Below are positions 1-8,778 of a stretch of 64,000 bases of DNA, in pieces. Position 1 is the stretch's first letter. Every line of letters begins with the position of its first letter. The translations under genes were made by a program, and so were the position numbers. This stretch comes from an uncultured Lachnospiraceae bacterium (lineage in GTDB: Bacteria; Bacillota; Clostridia; Lachnospirales; Lachnospiraceae), in the NCBI GenBank assembly GCA_900319245.1, contig ONNQ01000003.1:124001-188000 (forward strand), in the 5' to 3' direction. Under the pieces are notes generated by a model. The model ran no database searches and was not told where the DNA came from. It worked only from the letters and a program-made list of their open reading frames with translations.

Positions 1-44
1 ACGCTCTTTATATTTCCTGCCCCATAATCGACAATCACAACCAT
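1..44 (-). CDS. hisH: Imidazole glycerol phosphate synthase subunit HisH (5' end only)
   Basis: Only the first 14 complete codons lie in the window, reading MVVIVDYGAGNIKS on the minus strand. This is the typical N-terminus of HisH, the glutamine amidotransferase subunit that feeds ammonia to HisF in histidine biosynthesis. An AGGAGAG ribosome binding site sits just upstream (50-56). The rest of the gene, including the catalytic Cys-His-Glu triad, lies outside the window, so the call rests on this short stretch. Other class I amidotransferases start differently. Confidence 0.75.
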   Translation of the reverse strand, partial: MVVIVDYGAGNIKS

Positions 45-80
45 ATATTCTCTCCTGTATGTAGACTATCCCTATTGAAG

Positions 81-145
81 CTGTCCAGTGCAGCCTATTC
101 CTTTTGGGTCTGTCCGGTGCAGCCTATCCCTTTCGGGTCTGTCCG
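81..145. repeat. 29-bp tandem repeat at the 3' end of the histidine kinase gene
   Basis: Two full copies of a 29-bp unit (81-109 and 110-138, differing at three positions) are followed by a 7-bp start of a third copy (139-145). The kinase stop codon (TAG, 124-126) lies in the second copy, so the duplication has set the last residues of the kinase and the spacer before hisH. Confidence 0.8.
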
Positions 146-1713
146 TCCTTCTCCAGTTCGAACCAGAAGGCGACTCCGTTGTCGTAATTAATGACGCCGT
201 ACTCCTGGTGCATCTGGTCCATGATCGCCTTGACGATCGACAGGCCGACGCCTGATCCTCCATACTCCCTGGTCCTTGCCTTGTCCACTTTGTAGAATTT
301 CTCCCACAGATGCGGCAGAGACGCTTCCGGGATCGGATCGCCGGTGTTGAAGACTACGACTCGAACACAATTTTCCTTCTCTTCAAAATGAATGTCAATG
401 ACTTTTTCACCCTTGCAGTGATTTACTGCGTTAGAGAAGTAATTCATGAAAACCTCTTCCGTCCAGAACTCATCCGCCCACACATACAGAGGCGGCCTCT
501 TCTGTATTTTGACCCGGATGTCCTTCTTCTGGGCCAAAAGATCGGCGTTCTGCAGACACCCTTCCACAAACCCGACGATATCGAAACGGACCATGGCAAA
601 CTCCGTCTTGCCAAACTCCAGCTGATTCAGCGACAAGAGCTTGGTGACGATCTGATTCATCTTGTCCGCTTCATCGACGATCACGTCGGTATAAAAGACG
701 GCGCTCTGCGGATTGTCCGCGACGCCCTCCGCGAGGCCCTCCGCGTATCCCTTGATCAGGGCCAGCGGCGTCTTGAGCTCGTGGGTGACGTTAGAGAGAA
801 ACTCGCGGCGCATCTCCTCGGTCTTCTCTTTGCGCTCGATATCCTCTCTGAGCTCATTATTGGCTGTCTTGAGCTCCGAAATCGTTCTTTCCAGGATTTC
901 CGACAGCTCGTTGATATTCTCTCCCAGCTCTGCAATCTCTGTGCGGCTCTCCCCCTTATATTTGGCGCTGAAGTCCAGGTTCTTCATGCGGGAGGAAATC
1001 TCCGTCAGCTCCCTGATGGGTTCCGTGAGCCTTGTGGCCAGCAGCAGCGCGATCAGAGCGCCCAGAAGCGATATGGCAATGCCGATGTATCCCATGAAGC
1101 GATTGGCGATCGCCGAACTGTTGTGAATACTCTCCAGAGCGGTCCGAAGCAGGCAGAAGCTTCCGTCATCCATGACGCCGAACAATTCCATGGTTTTAAG
1201 GTCCATGCGGCTGTCATAGATAATCCGGATACTGTAGGCCTCTTCACTGACCAGCTCGTCGACCAAATAGTAGCGGCTCGAAATGGTATCCCGCTCTTCC
1301 AGATCCGGCGTCTTGCCAAACAGGTTGTCCCACAGCCGGCTGCCCATCGCGGCACTATCCGTGGAGTGGAGCTTCACCGTCGCGCTCTCCGCGTCCATGA
1401 CGATCAGGCTGATGTTCTCGATGCCGGCGCTGCGTTTGACCTGCTCGTCAAACTCATCCGAATCGATGGAATTGTTGACGGCCGCCGCATTCACTGTATC
1501 ATACATCTGGGTCAGTGCGATCCGCTTCTCCCGGATGTAATACCGTTCCAAAAAGGTGCTGTTGATGATCCAGCAGGACCCGATGGCGCCCAGCATCAGG
1601 AAAAAGAATATGATGGTGAATTGGAGCCGCAGCGAATAGCGGGGCTTGTTTTCTTTATGATTTTTTTCTTTATACTTTTCTTTTCTGTGCTCCGAACGAT
1701 TCACATCGGTCAC
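124..1713 (-). CDS. Two-component sensor histidine kinase
   Basis: A 529-residue membrane histidine kinase. A basic cytoplasmic N-terminus is followed by TM1 (about 31-52), an extracytoplasmic sensor region (about 53-205), TM2 (about 207-228), a HAMP linker (229-280), a HisKA domain with the phospho-acceptor His in the motif SNVTHELKTPL (His311), and a HATPase domain with an N box (NYFSNAVNHC) and G boxes (NTGDP, GGSGVGLSI). It autophosphorylates and passes phosphate to the response regulator encoded 27 bp upstream in the same direction. The signal is unknown. The 3' end lies in a short tandem repeat that determines the last residues and stop codon. Confidence 0.93.
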   Translation of the reverse strand: MTDVNRSEHRKEKYKEKNHKENKPRYSLRLQFTIIFFFLMLGAIGSCWIINSTFLERYYIREKRIALTQMYDTVNAAAVNNSIDSDEFDEQVKRSAGIENISLIVMDAESATVKLHSTDSAAMGSRLWDNLFGKTPDLEERDTISSRYYLVDELVSEEAYSIRIIYDSRMDLKTMELFGVMDDGSFCLLRTALESIHNSSAIANRFMGYIGIAISLLGALIALLLATRLTEPIRELTEISSRMKNLDFSAKYKGESRTEIAELGENINELSEILERTISELKTANNELREDIERKEKTEEMRREFLSNVTHELKTPLALIKGYAEGLAEGVADNPQSAVFYTDVIVDEADKMNQIVTKLLSLNQLEFGKTEFAMVRFDIVGFVEGCLQNADLLAQKKDIRVKIQKRPPLYVWADEFWTEEVFMNYFSNAVNHCKGEKVIDIHFEEKENCVRVVVFNTGDPIPEASLPHLWEKFYKVDKARTREYGGSGVGLSIVKAIMDQMHQEYGVINYDNGVAFWFELEKDGQTRKG

Positions 1714-1740
1714 CTCTAAAGCGTCATGCGCAGAATCCGC

Positions 1741-2415
1741 TTACGCCTCCAGTTTGTATCCCATACCCCAGATTGTTTTGATCAGCTCCCCCTTGGGGCC
1801 GAGCTTACTTCTGAGCTTTTTCACATGGGTGTCGATGGTTCTGGCGTCGCCAAAATAGTCATAGTTCCACACGTGATTGAGGATCTTTTCTCTGGAGAGC
1901 GCAATCTTGTTGTTCTCCATGAAATAGGTGAGAAGTTCAAACTCCTTGTAGCTCAGCTCTACCGGCTCTCCGTCGATGGTAACCTGATGGGCAGACTTGT
2001 CCAATACAATTCCGCTCAGCTCGATCCGGTCATTCTCCTCGCGAGAAGTCGTCCTGCGCAGAATAGCCTCCACTCTTGCCACCAGCGTGCGGGGGCTGAA
2101 CGGCTTGGTCACATATTCGTCCACGCCCAGATCAAACCCTTTGAGCTCATCCCGCTCGTCAGCGCGCGCCGTGAGCATGATGACCGGGACCTGCGAGGAC
2201 TCGCGGATTTCTCTTACGACCTGCCACCCGTCCATTTTGGGCATCATGACGTCGAGAATGATCAGGACAATGTCCTTCTCTGCGTAGAACAAGTCCATGG
2301 CCGCTTCGCCGTCCCCGGCTTCCAGCACTTCATAACCTTCTCTGGTGAGAAAGTCAGACACAAGCTTGCGCATTCTCGCTTCATCATCCACAACAAGAAT
2401 TTTCTGTACTGCCAT
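1741..2415 (-). CDS. OmpR/PhoB-family response regulator
   Basis: A 224-residue two-component response regulator. The receiver domain begins KILVVDDE and has phospho-acceptor Asp55 in LDVMMPKMDGW and the conserved Lys in VTKPFSPRTL. The C-terminal winged helix (about 130-224) contains the OmpR-type ending DTHVKKLRSKLG...GYKLEA. The ATG at 2415 is preferred over an upstream in-frame extension because GGAGAA sits 7-8 nt before it and the protein then begins at the normal place for the family. It forms an operon with the downstream kinase. Confidence 0.95.
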   Translation of the reverse strand: MAVQKILVVDDEARMRKLVSDFLTREGYEVLEAGDGEAAMDLFYAEKDIVLIILDVMMPKMDGWQVVREIRESSQVPVIMLTARADERDELKGFDLGVDEYVTKPFSPRTLVARVEAILRRTTSREENDRIELSGIVLDKSAHQVTIDGEPVELSYKEFELLTYFMENNKIALSREKILNHVWNYDYFGDARTIDTHVKKLRSKLGPKGELIKTIWGMGYKLEA

Positions 2416-2443
2416 AATGATTCTCCATTTCCTATAAGCAAAA

Positions 2444-2477
2444 TCACCCTGCAAACGGACCAGCCTTCTGCAGGGTG
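2444..2477 (-). terminator. Hairpin, probable terminator of the debranching enzyme gene
   Basis: A perfect 10-bp inverted repeat (TCACCCTGCA / TGCAGGGTGA) with a 14-nt loop lies just after the debranching enzyme gene on the minus strand. It is followed by TTTTGCTTAT. The T run is short, so it could instead act as a leader hairpin for the response regulator gene, which starts 29 bp later. Confidence 0.5.
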
Positions 2478-2559
2478 AGAGCATTTCGGTAAGAGGTATT
2501 GGATAGATCCAATATCGTCTCAGCTTCTTCCGGGTGCTGCAAATACAGCAGGGATTTTG

Positions 2560-4734
2560 TCAGGGGCGATACAGTGTGAACACTGCGACGCTCCTCTCTT
2601 TGAGCATAAAGATCGGACTGTGCACAAAGCGGCTCTCTGCATGGAAATACTGCTCATCGTCCGCGTCCGTATAGATATTGACGCCCCATGCCAGGCCGCC
2701 CGAGAGGGCCGGCAGGCGGATCTCCTGTTTTTCCCAGTATGCGTTGATCACCATATAGACGACGTCGTCCTCGGAATCATCCGGAAGACGTCCCGCATAC
2801 AGGATGCCAAGCACCTTGTTGCCCATGCCAATGGTATGGTTGTCCGGGTCTGCGCCACAGCATGTAACGGCATCCAGTCCGCAACGGGCGGGCTTGAGGG
2901 CTCTGGAGATCACAGGATGCTTCTTTCTAAAAGCGATCACGTTTTTGACAAATTCAAATTGGTCCTTGTTGGCTCGCAGATAATCCCAGTTCAGCCAGGA
3001 TATTTCGCTGTCCTGACAATATCCGTTGTTGTTGCCGTACTGGGTGTTGGCAAATTCATCTCCGGCCAGGATCATGGGCGTGCCCCGGCTGCACATCAGT
3101 ACCGTCATCGCATTGCGCATCATCTTGTGTCTGAGCGAATTGATGACTGGATCCTCCGTATGTCCCTCTGCGCCGCAGTTCCAGCTTCGGTTATCATCGG
3201 CGCCGTCCGTGTTATTCCAGCCGTTGGCTTCGTTGTGCTTGTGATCGTAGGAGAACAGATCGTGCAGTGTGAAACCGTCATGGCAGGTCACGAAATTGAC
3301 GGAGGAATTGTATCCCATGTATGGTGCCTTGCCGTACATGTCCATGGAGCCGGTGATCCTCGCAGCTGTCTCCGGTGCGTGCCAGTAACTGCCCTTGAGG
3401 AAATCGCGGATGGAATCCCTGTATCGTCCATTCCACTCCGACCATTTTCCGTAGGCGGGGAAGCTTCCCACCTGATAGAGTCCACCAGCGTCCCAAGGCT
3501 CCGCGATCATCTTCGTCTTGGAAAGGATCGGATCGCTGGAGATCATGCGCAGAAGCGGTGGATCGCTCATAGGCGCTCCGTACTCATCTCTGGTCAGGAT
3601 CGAGGCCAAGTCAAATCGGAATCCATCCACATGGTATTCCGTGACCCAATATCGCAGACATTCCAGAATAAACTGGCTCACCTGCGGATTGTTGCAGTTA
3701 AAGGTGTTGCCGCAGCCACTGAAATTGTAATAATCGCCTCCCGGCGTCTGCGTATAATAAATATTGCTGTCTATACCCTTGAAGGAAAAATAGGGGCCCA
3801 TCCGATTGCCTTCGGCCGTGTGATTAAAGACAACGTCCAGTATCACTTCGATCCCGGCCTTCTTGAGGCATTTGATCATTTCCTTGAGCTCTGTGCCCTC
3901 TTCGTTGTACTCCAATGACGCCGTATAGGCCGTATTGGGAGCAAAGAAGGCTACGGTATTATATCCCCAGTACTCCAGAAGCGCCTTTCCGTTGTAGCTT
4001 CTGGAATTGATACATTCATCAAATTCAAAGATCGGCATCAGCTCAACCGCTGTCACGCCAAGCTCCTGCAAATAGGGAATCTTCTCAACGATTCCCGCAA
4101 AGGTTCCCGGGTACTGCACACCGGATGTCTTGTGCCTTGTAAATCCCCGGACATGCATCTCGTAGATGATGGAGTCCTCCATGGGAGTATGGAGGAAGTC
4201 GTTTTCCGTCCAGTGGTATGATTCCTTGACGACTCTGGAGTGATAGTCTGTTTCTGTCTTGGCGACGCCCCACGCTCTCTGTCCTGTAACAGCCCTGGAA
4301 TAGGGATCCAGGATCAGCCTGTTCTTGTCAAAATACAGTCCCTTTTCCGGGTCATAGGGCCCATCAATCTTATAGGCGTATTCAAAGTCCTCTACGTCCA
4401 GTCCCGAAATAAAAATGGAGTATACACTGCCCACTCTGTAGGACTCCGGAATCCGGATAATAGCGTATGGCATTGTCTGCTTTCTTCTAAACAACAGCAG
4501 ATCACAGGATGTGGCGCCCACCGAAGAGATCGTAAAATTCACGCCTCCTCGCATGGCACGTGCACCATTGAGCTGGTAATTGCCGGGCCTTACATAGAAG
4601 CCGGAAATCTCATCCATCTTCTCCTTCTTGCGGCCCCGTACAGACAAATGCGCTTTTGCAGTTATGTTGTTGTCTTCGATATTGCTGCCGGATTGTCCAT
4701 CCAGGAGTCTCCGGATCACGTCAAAGCGCTTCAT
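2560..4734 (-). CDS. glgX: Glycogen debranching enzyme (GlgX/isoamylase-type GH13)
   Basis: A 724-residue GH13 alpha-1,6-glucosidase that should remove branches from glycogen or limit dextrins in the cytoplasm. An N-terminal CBM48-like beta-sandwich (about 45-150) precedes the TIM barrel. The catalytic nucleophile is Asp375 (DGFRFD), the acid/base Glu412 (MIAEPWD) and the transition-state Asp486 (FVTCHDG). No signal peptide is present. The chosen start has a weak, distant Shine-Dalgarno. A second ATG at 4617 (MDEISGFYVRPG) follows AAGGAG closely and fits family N-termini as I recall them, so the true start may be there. The gene appears monocistronic. Confidence 0.92.
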   Translation of the reverse strand: MKRFDVIRRLLDGQSGSNIEDNNITAKAHLSVRGRKKEKMDEISGFYVRPGNYQLNGARAMRGGVNFTISSVGATSCDLLLFRRKQTMPYAIIRIPESYRVGSVYSIFISGLDVEDFEYAYKIDGPYDPEKGLYFDKNRLILDPYSRAVTGQRAWGVAKTETDYHSRVVKESYHWTENDFLHTPMEDSIIYEMHVRGFTRHKTSGVQYPGTFAGIVEKIPYLQELGVTAVELMPIFEFDECINSRSYNGKALLEYWGYNTVAFFAPNTAYTASLEYNEEGTELKEMIKCLKKAGIEVILDVVFNHTAEGNRMGPYFSFKGIDSNIYYTQTPGGDYYNFSGCGNTFNCNNPQVSQFILECLRYWVTEYHVDGFRFDLASILTRDEYGAPMSDPPLLRMISSDPILSKTKMIAEPWDAGGLYQVGSFPAYGKWSEWNGRYRDSIRDFLKGSYWHAPETAARITGSMDMYGKAPYMGYNSSVNFVTCHDGFTLHDLFSYDHKHNEANGWNNTDGADDNRSWNCGAEGHTEDPVINSLRHKMMRNAMTVLMCSRGTPMILAGDEFANTQYGNNNGYCQDSEISWLNWDYLRANKDQFEFVKNVIAFRKKHPVISRALKPARCGLDAVTCCGADPDNHTIGMGNKVLGILYAGRLPDDSEDDVVYMVINAYWEKQEIRLPALSGGLAWGVNIYTDADDEQYFHAESRFVHSPIFMLKERSVAVFTLYRP

Positions 4735-4877
4735 AATTATTCGCTGTTCCTCATCATCGAGTTTATGAATATGCCAAATCTCTAGTTTATCAATATCCTA
4801 ATTTACTATTTTAGCAGATATTATACTGAATGGAAAGAGAAGAGAATGTTCATAAATGAAAAGCAGACCTATCACAC

Positions 4878-4918
4878 AAAAAGAGCCCGAAAGAGATACT
4901 TCTCTCTCAGGCCCTTTA
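4878..4918 (-). terminator. Rho-independent terminator of the decarboxylase operon
   Basis: On the minus strand an inverted repeat pairs GGGCCTGAGAGAGA with TCTCTTTCGGGCTC around a short loop and ends in CTTTTT. It lies about 100 bp beyond the last gene of the biotin/Na+ decarboxylase operon. Confidence 0.75.
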
Positions 4919-4928
4919 TCATTCATTC

Positions 4929-5013
4929 GATTCAATCGTCCGTTTCAATCATCCGGCTCATATATGGGGTTTCCATCAGCCGGCTTCATCGTCCGATTCG
5001 ATCGTCCGTTTCA
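4929..5013. repeat. Pair of 19-bp direct repeats
   Basis: GATTC(A/G)ATCGTCCGTTTCA occurs at 4929-4947 and 4995-5013 (one mismatch, 66 bp apart), immediately after the carboxyltransferase stop codon. Shorter TCGTCCG echoes lie between the copies. Function unknown; probably a local duplication. Confidence 0.6.
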
Positions 5014-5017
5014 GTGA

Positions 5018-6430
5018 TCAGGCAGGATATGCGCCGTTGGCTGTATCAGCCTTGGTCAGATCTACCTTCTCCTGCTGTGCAAGACGATACTTGAAGAAAT
5101 CAACTGCAACCTGAGGGAACAGTGCATAGGACAGAACGTCCTCATCCTGCTGCTTCCACTGTGCGCATTCTTTCTCGAACTGAGGCAGCTGCGGAGGAAT
5201 CAGGTCTGCAGGTCTGCAGGTGATTCTCTCTTCGTCGCCGATGACCTTCTTGACAACGTCTTCGTTCATAGGCTTGATGGTCTGGCCGTACTTGCCGCGG
5301 ATCAGATCCTTGGTCTGCTCGGTAGCCATCTTGTAGCGCTCGCCCATGAGAACATTCATAACCGCCTGGGTACCAACGATCTGGGAAGAAGGTGTAACCA
5401 GCGGAGGCTCGCCCAGATCCTTACGGACTCTCGGAACCTCTTCCAGAACTGCGGTGAGCTTGTCGGAAGCGCCCTGCTCAGCCAGCTGGCTGACCATGTT
5501 GGAAAGCATTCCGCCAGGTACCTGATAGATCAGAGTACGGATGTTGACGCCAAGAACCTTGGTGCTCATAAGGCCGCTCTCGAGGCACTCCTCGCGGTAA
5601 GGTGTGAAGTAGTCAGCGATCTCTTTGAGAAGAGCCTGATCGAGACCTGTATCTCTCTCTGTTCCCTTCAGAGCGCCTACCATAACCTCGGTAGCGGGCT
5701 GAGAAGTACCCAGAGCCAGAGGGCTGATCGCGCAGTCGATGATATCGACGCCAGCTTCGATGGCCTTGAGGTAAGTCATGCTGCCGCAGCCGGAAGTATA
5801 GTGGGTGTGCAGCTCGATCGGAATATCTGTTCCTCTCTTCAGTGCTTTGACAAGCTTCTCTGCGTCATAGGGAAGAAGCAGGCCTGCCATATCCTTGATG
5901 CAGAGGGAATCAGCGCCCATCTCTTCGATCTGACGAGCGATATTCATCCAATAGTCTTCTGTATAAGCATCGCCAAGGGTGTAGGCCAGAGCGATCTGCG
6001 CATGGCCGCCCTCTTTCTTGGTTGCCTTTACGGAAGTCTCCAGGTTTCTAAGGTCATTGAGGCAGTCGAAGATACGGATTCTGTCGATGCCGTTTGCGAT
6101 GGACTTTTGGACAAAATACTCTACTACATCGTCACTGTAGTGGCTGTAGCCGAGAAGGTTCTGTCCGCGAAGGAGCATCTGCATGGGAGTATTCTTGAAT
6201 TTCGCTTTGAGCTTTCTAAGTCTCTCCCAGGGATCTTCCTTGAGGAAACGAAGGCAGGAATCGAAGGTGGCACCGCCCCACATCTCTACTGCTTCATAAC
6301 CAACCTGATCCATTTTATCTGCAATGGGGAGCATCACTTCGGTGGGCATTCTGGTCGCGATCAGGGACTGATGCGCGTCACGAAGGACTGTCTCCATAAT
6401 TCTTACGGGTTTCTTAACCTGTTCTGACAT
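5018..6430 (-). CDS. oadA: Oxaloacetate decarboxylase alpha-type / 5S pyruvate carboxyltransferase subunit
   Basis: A 470-residue carboxyltransferase of the pyruvate carboxylase/OadA/5S family. It transfers CO2 between a 2-oxo acid (oxaloacetate/pyruvate) and carrier-bound biotin. The TIM barrel begins RIMETVLRDAHQSL, with the metal-binding Asp, the lysine in SLCIKDMAGLL and the metal histidines in ELHTHYTSG. It stops after the barrel and helical domain with no biotinyl domain, matching the separate carrier gene in this operon. It is the last of five co-oriented genes, 14 bp after the beta subunit gene. Whether it works as a decarboxylase subunit or as the pyruvate half of a transcarboxylase cannot be decided from sequence. 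Confidence 0.92.
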   Translation of the reverse strand: MSEQVKKPVRIMETVLRDAHQSLIATRMPTEVMLPIADKMDQVGYEAVEMWGGATFDSCLRFLKEDPWERLRKLKAKFKNTPMQMLLRGQNLLGYSHYSDDVVEYFVQKSIANGIDRIRIFDCLNDLRNLETSVKATKKEGGHAQIALAYTLGDAYTEDYWMNIARQIEEMGADSLCIKDMAGLLLPYDAEKLVKALKRGTDIPIELHTHYTSGCGSMTYLKAIEAGVDIIDCAISPLALGTSQPATEVMVGALKGTERDTGLDQALLKEIADYFTPYREECLESGLMSTKVLGVNIRTLIYQVPGGMLSNMVSQLAEQGASDKLTAVLEEVPRVRKDLGEPPLVTPSSQIVGTQAVMNVLMGERYKMATEQTKDLIRGKYGQTIKPMNEDVVKKVIGDEERITCRPADLIPPQLPQFEKECAQWKQQDEDVLSYALFPQVAVDFFKYRLAQQEKVDLTKADTANGAYPA

Positions 6431-6444
6431 GTTTTTCCTCCTAG

Positions 6445-7590
6445 TTATACAATTCCGAATACGGCCATGAACACACCGGCAACGACCGCTGTTCCGATAA
6501 CGCCTGCGACGTTAGGGCCCATGGCGTGCATCAGAAGGAAGTTGGAAGGATCATATTCCGAACCGACCTTCTGGGATACACGAGCCGCCATAGGGACGGC
6601 GGAAACGCCTGCCGAACCGATCAAAGGATTGACCTTGCCGCCGGTGGCGATCTTCATGATCTGGCCGAACATAACGCCTGCAAAAGTACCGAACGAGAAT
6701 GCGATGAGACCCAGTGCCACGATCTTGAGGGTTGTGACATTGAGGAATGCTTCCGCGCTCGTTGTCGCGCCGACGGAGGTGCCCAGCAGGATAACAACGA
6801 TATACATCATTGCGTTGCTTGCGGTCTCTGTCAGCTGTCTGACTACGCCGCACTCACGGAACAGGTTGCCCAGCATGAGCATACCTACCAGAGGTGCTGT
6901 CGTGGGAAGGATCATGCAGACAACGATCGTAACCACGATGGGGAACAGAATCTTTTCCAGCTTGGAAACAGGACGAAGCTGGCTCATTCTGATCTTCTTG
7001 TCCTTCTCAGAGGTGAACAGTTTCATGATCGGGGGCTGGATGATCGGTACCAGCGACATATAGGAGTAAGCCGCTACTGCGATCGGTCCCAGAAGTTCTG
7101 TCTGCCCCAGTTTGGAACAAAGGAAAATGGATGTCGGTCCGTCCGCGCCGCCGATGATCGAGATCGCCGCTGCCGCCTTGCCGTTAAATCCGAGCGCGAT
7201 CGCGCCAAAATAAGCAGCAAAGATACCGAACTGCGCCGCCGCGCCCATCAGGAAACTCGAAGGGCTCGCGATCAGGGGTCCGAAATCCGTCATAGCTCCG
7301 ACGCCCATAAAGATCAGGGAAGGCAGGATTGCCCACTCGTCGAGCTGGAAGAAATAGTACAGAAGGCCGCCGCTTGCCGTCTCTGTAGGCGCTGCAATGA
7401 TATCCGGATAGATATTGACCAGCAGCATACCGAAGGAGATCGGTACAAGCAGAAGGGGCTCAAAGTCCTTGGCAATTGCAAGGTACATGAACACAAGTGC
7501 CACACAGATCATGAGGTAGTTGCCCCATGTCAGGTTCAAAAACGCGGTCTGGTGTACTAAGTTATCAAGAGTACGTGTGATATATTCCAT
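6445..7590 (-). CDS. oadB: Na+-translocating decarboxylase beta subunit
   Basis: A 381-residue integral membrane protein of the OadB/GcdB/MmdB family. It decarboxylates carboxybiotin and couples this to Na+ export. Many hydrophobic segments are visible, with the family signature GGADGPTSIFLCSKL and the downstream YSYMSLVPIIQPPIMKLFT region that contributes to the Na+/carboxybiotin site. It follows the biotin carrier gene by 29 bp and precedes the alpha-type carboxyltransferase by 14 bp. It is the membrane motor of the operon. Confidence 0.95.
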   Translation of the reverse strand: MEYITRTLDNLVHQTAFLNLTWGNYLMICVALVFMYLAIAKDFEPLLLVPISFGMLLVNIYPDIIAAPTETASGGLLYYFFQLDEWAILPSLIFMGVGAMTDFGPLIASPSSFLMGAAAQFGIFAAYFGAIALGFNGKAAAAISIIGGADGPTSIFLCSKLGQTELLGPIAVAAYSYMSLVPIIQPPIMKLFTSEKDKKIRMSQLRPVSKLEKILFPIVVTIVVCMILPTTAPLVGMLMLGNLFRECGVVRQLTETASNAMMYIVVILLGTSVGATTSAEAFLNVTTLKIVALGLIAFSFGTFAGVMFGQIMKIATGGKVNPLIGSAGVSAVPMAARVSQKVGSEYDPSNFLLMHAMGPNVAGVIGTAVVAGVFMAVFGIV

Positions 7591-7619
7591 ATAACTTAGA
7601 CCTCCCTTTAGTCAGTCGA

Positions 7620-7994
7620 TCAGTCAATCGTAGCCAGGAGTGTTCCTGCCTCTACGGGATCGCCGACATGGCAGTCGATGGAAACGACAGTGCCGTCTTC
7701 AGGTGCTACCATAGGGATCTCCATCTTCATTGCTTCTACGATGACGACTGCGTCGCCCTTCTTGACAGCCTGGCCTACAGAAGCCTCTACCTTGAAGACC
7801 TTGCCTGCTGCGCCGGCTTCTACTCTGTACTTGCCTGCGCCGCCTGCTGCGGGTGCTGCCTTGGGAGCGGGCGCTGCCTTGGGAGCTGCCTTAGGAGCTG
7901 CCTTGGGAGCTGCGGGTGCTGCTGCGCCGTTCTCATTCTCTTCTACTGTAACTTCATACGCTGTACCATTGACAGTAATGATATAGTTCTTCAT
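7620..7994 (-). CDS. Biotin carboxyl carrier protein of the decarboxylase complex
   Basis: A 124-residue biotinyl carrier. A short N-terminal segment (1-22) leads to a flexible Ala-Pro-Lys linker built of repeated KAAP units (about 24-52), then a biotinyl domain with the attachment motif EAMKMEIP (Lys90). It shuttles CO2 between the soluble carboxyltransferases and the membrane beta subunit. It is the only biotin domain in the operon, so both carboxyltransferases would have to share it. It lies between the gamma-like and beta subunit genes. Confidence 0.95.
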   Translation of the reverse strand: MKNYIITVNGTAYEVTVEENENGAAAPAAPKAAPKAAPKAAPAPKAAPAAGGAGKYRVEAGAAGKVFKVEASVGQAVKKGDAVVIVEAMKMEIPMVAPEDGTVVSIDCHVGDPVEAGTLLATID

Positions 7995-8012
7995 TTTTAT
8001 TCCTCCTGAGAT

Positions 8013-8762
8013 TTACTTTCTTCTGGCTTTACGAATTGAACGGACTACAAATCCGTCGGTACTCTGTTTTCCTTCATAGGCCGCTACGGCTGCCGCGATC
8101 ACTGCTACCAGCTCCATGTCGTCCGCGAGCTCTTCCTCTACGGGTGCGACCGCCGCCGGTGCAGGCGCTGCCGCGGGTGCCGCCGCGCTCTTCTTCTGTG
8201 TGGTTCTGTTCGAAGCGCCGCCTACGATCTTACCGAACAGCGCGATCACAAGTGCCAGAAGAACCAGCACCGTAAATGTTGTTCCCATACCGAGCAGGGT
8301 GTTCAGCGCTGCCTGCTGGATCTTCTCAGACATACTGTACTCTACGTTGGTCGTGATGCCGGTCACTTTGTAGCCTTCATCCGAGCTTTCCATCGTGAAT
8401 ACGACGTCCGCGTCATGTCTGGAACCTTTCACCGTCACAGTGACGATGCCTTCCTTCTTGGTGAAGGAAGTGGATTTTCCTTCGATATTCTGCACTTCGC
8501 CGATATCTTCCAGTGCATTCTGCCAACTGGTGAACGCAGGACCGTATACCGGGTCATCCATCTGTGCCTCTGCCTGTCCGGACTGCACTGCGTCATGCAT
8601 GCTCAGTACGAACTGACTGGCTGAGTCAAACCACTGCTGCTTCTGCTCTTCCGTGAGCTCCACCTCACTGGGCGCCGCATTGGAATTGTCAGAAGAGCCG
8701 CAAGCCACAAGACCGAAAACACAGGCGATAACAAGAAGTGTTGTTATTAACCATTTTTTCAT
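8013..8762 (-). CDS. OadG-family (gamma-like) subunit with an N-terminal lipoprotein-type domain
   Basis: A 249-residue protein. Residues 1-21 form a lipoprotein signal (hydrophobic segment ending GLVAC, Cys21). Residues 22-155 form a mixed alpha/beta extracytoplasmic domain of unknown function. A transmembrane helix (about 158-181) and an Ala/Pro-rich cytoplasmic segment follow, ending in the OadG-like tail (DDMELVAVIAAAVAAYEG...VRSIRKARRK). Classical OadG is only the helix and tail and anchors the alpha and beta subunits. The extra outer domain is an addition. It lies 16 bp after the upstream carboxyltransferase and 18 bp before the carrier gene. Confidence 0.85.
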   Translation of the reverse strand: MKKWLITTLLVIACVFGLVACGSSDNSNAAPSEVELTEEQKQQWFDSASQFVLSMHDAVQSGQAEAQMDDPVYGPAFTSWQNALEDIGEVQNIEGKSTSFTKKEGIVTVTVKGSRHDADVVFTMESSDEGYKVTGITTNVEYSMSEKIQQAALNTLLGMGTTFTVLVLLALVIALFGKIVGGASNRTTQKKSAAAPAAAPAPAAVAPVEEELADDMELVAVIAAAVAAYEGKQSTDGFVVRSIRKARRK

Positions 8763-8778
8763 ATTCTGTGTCTCCTTC

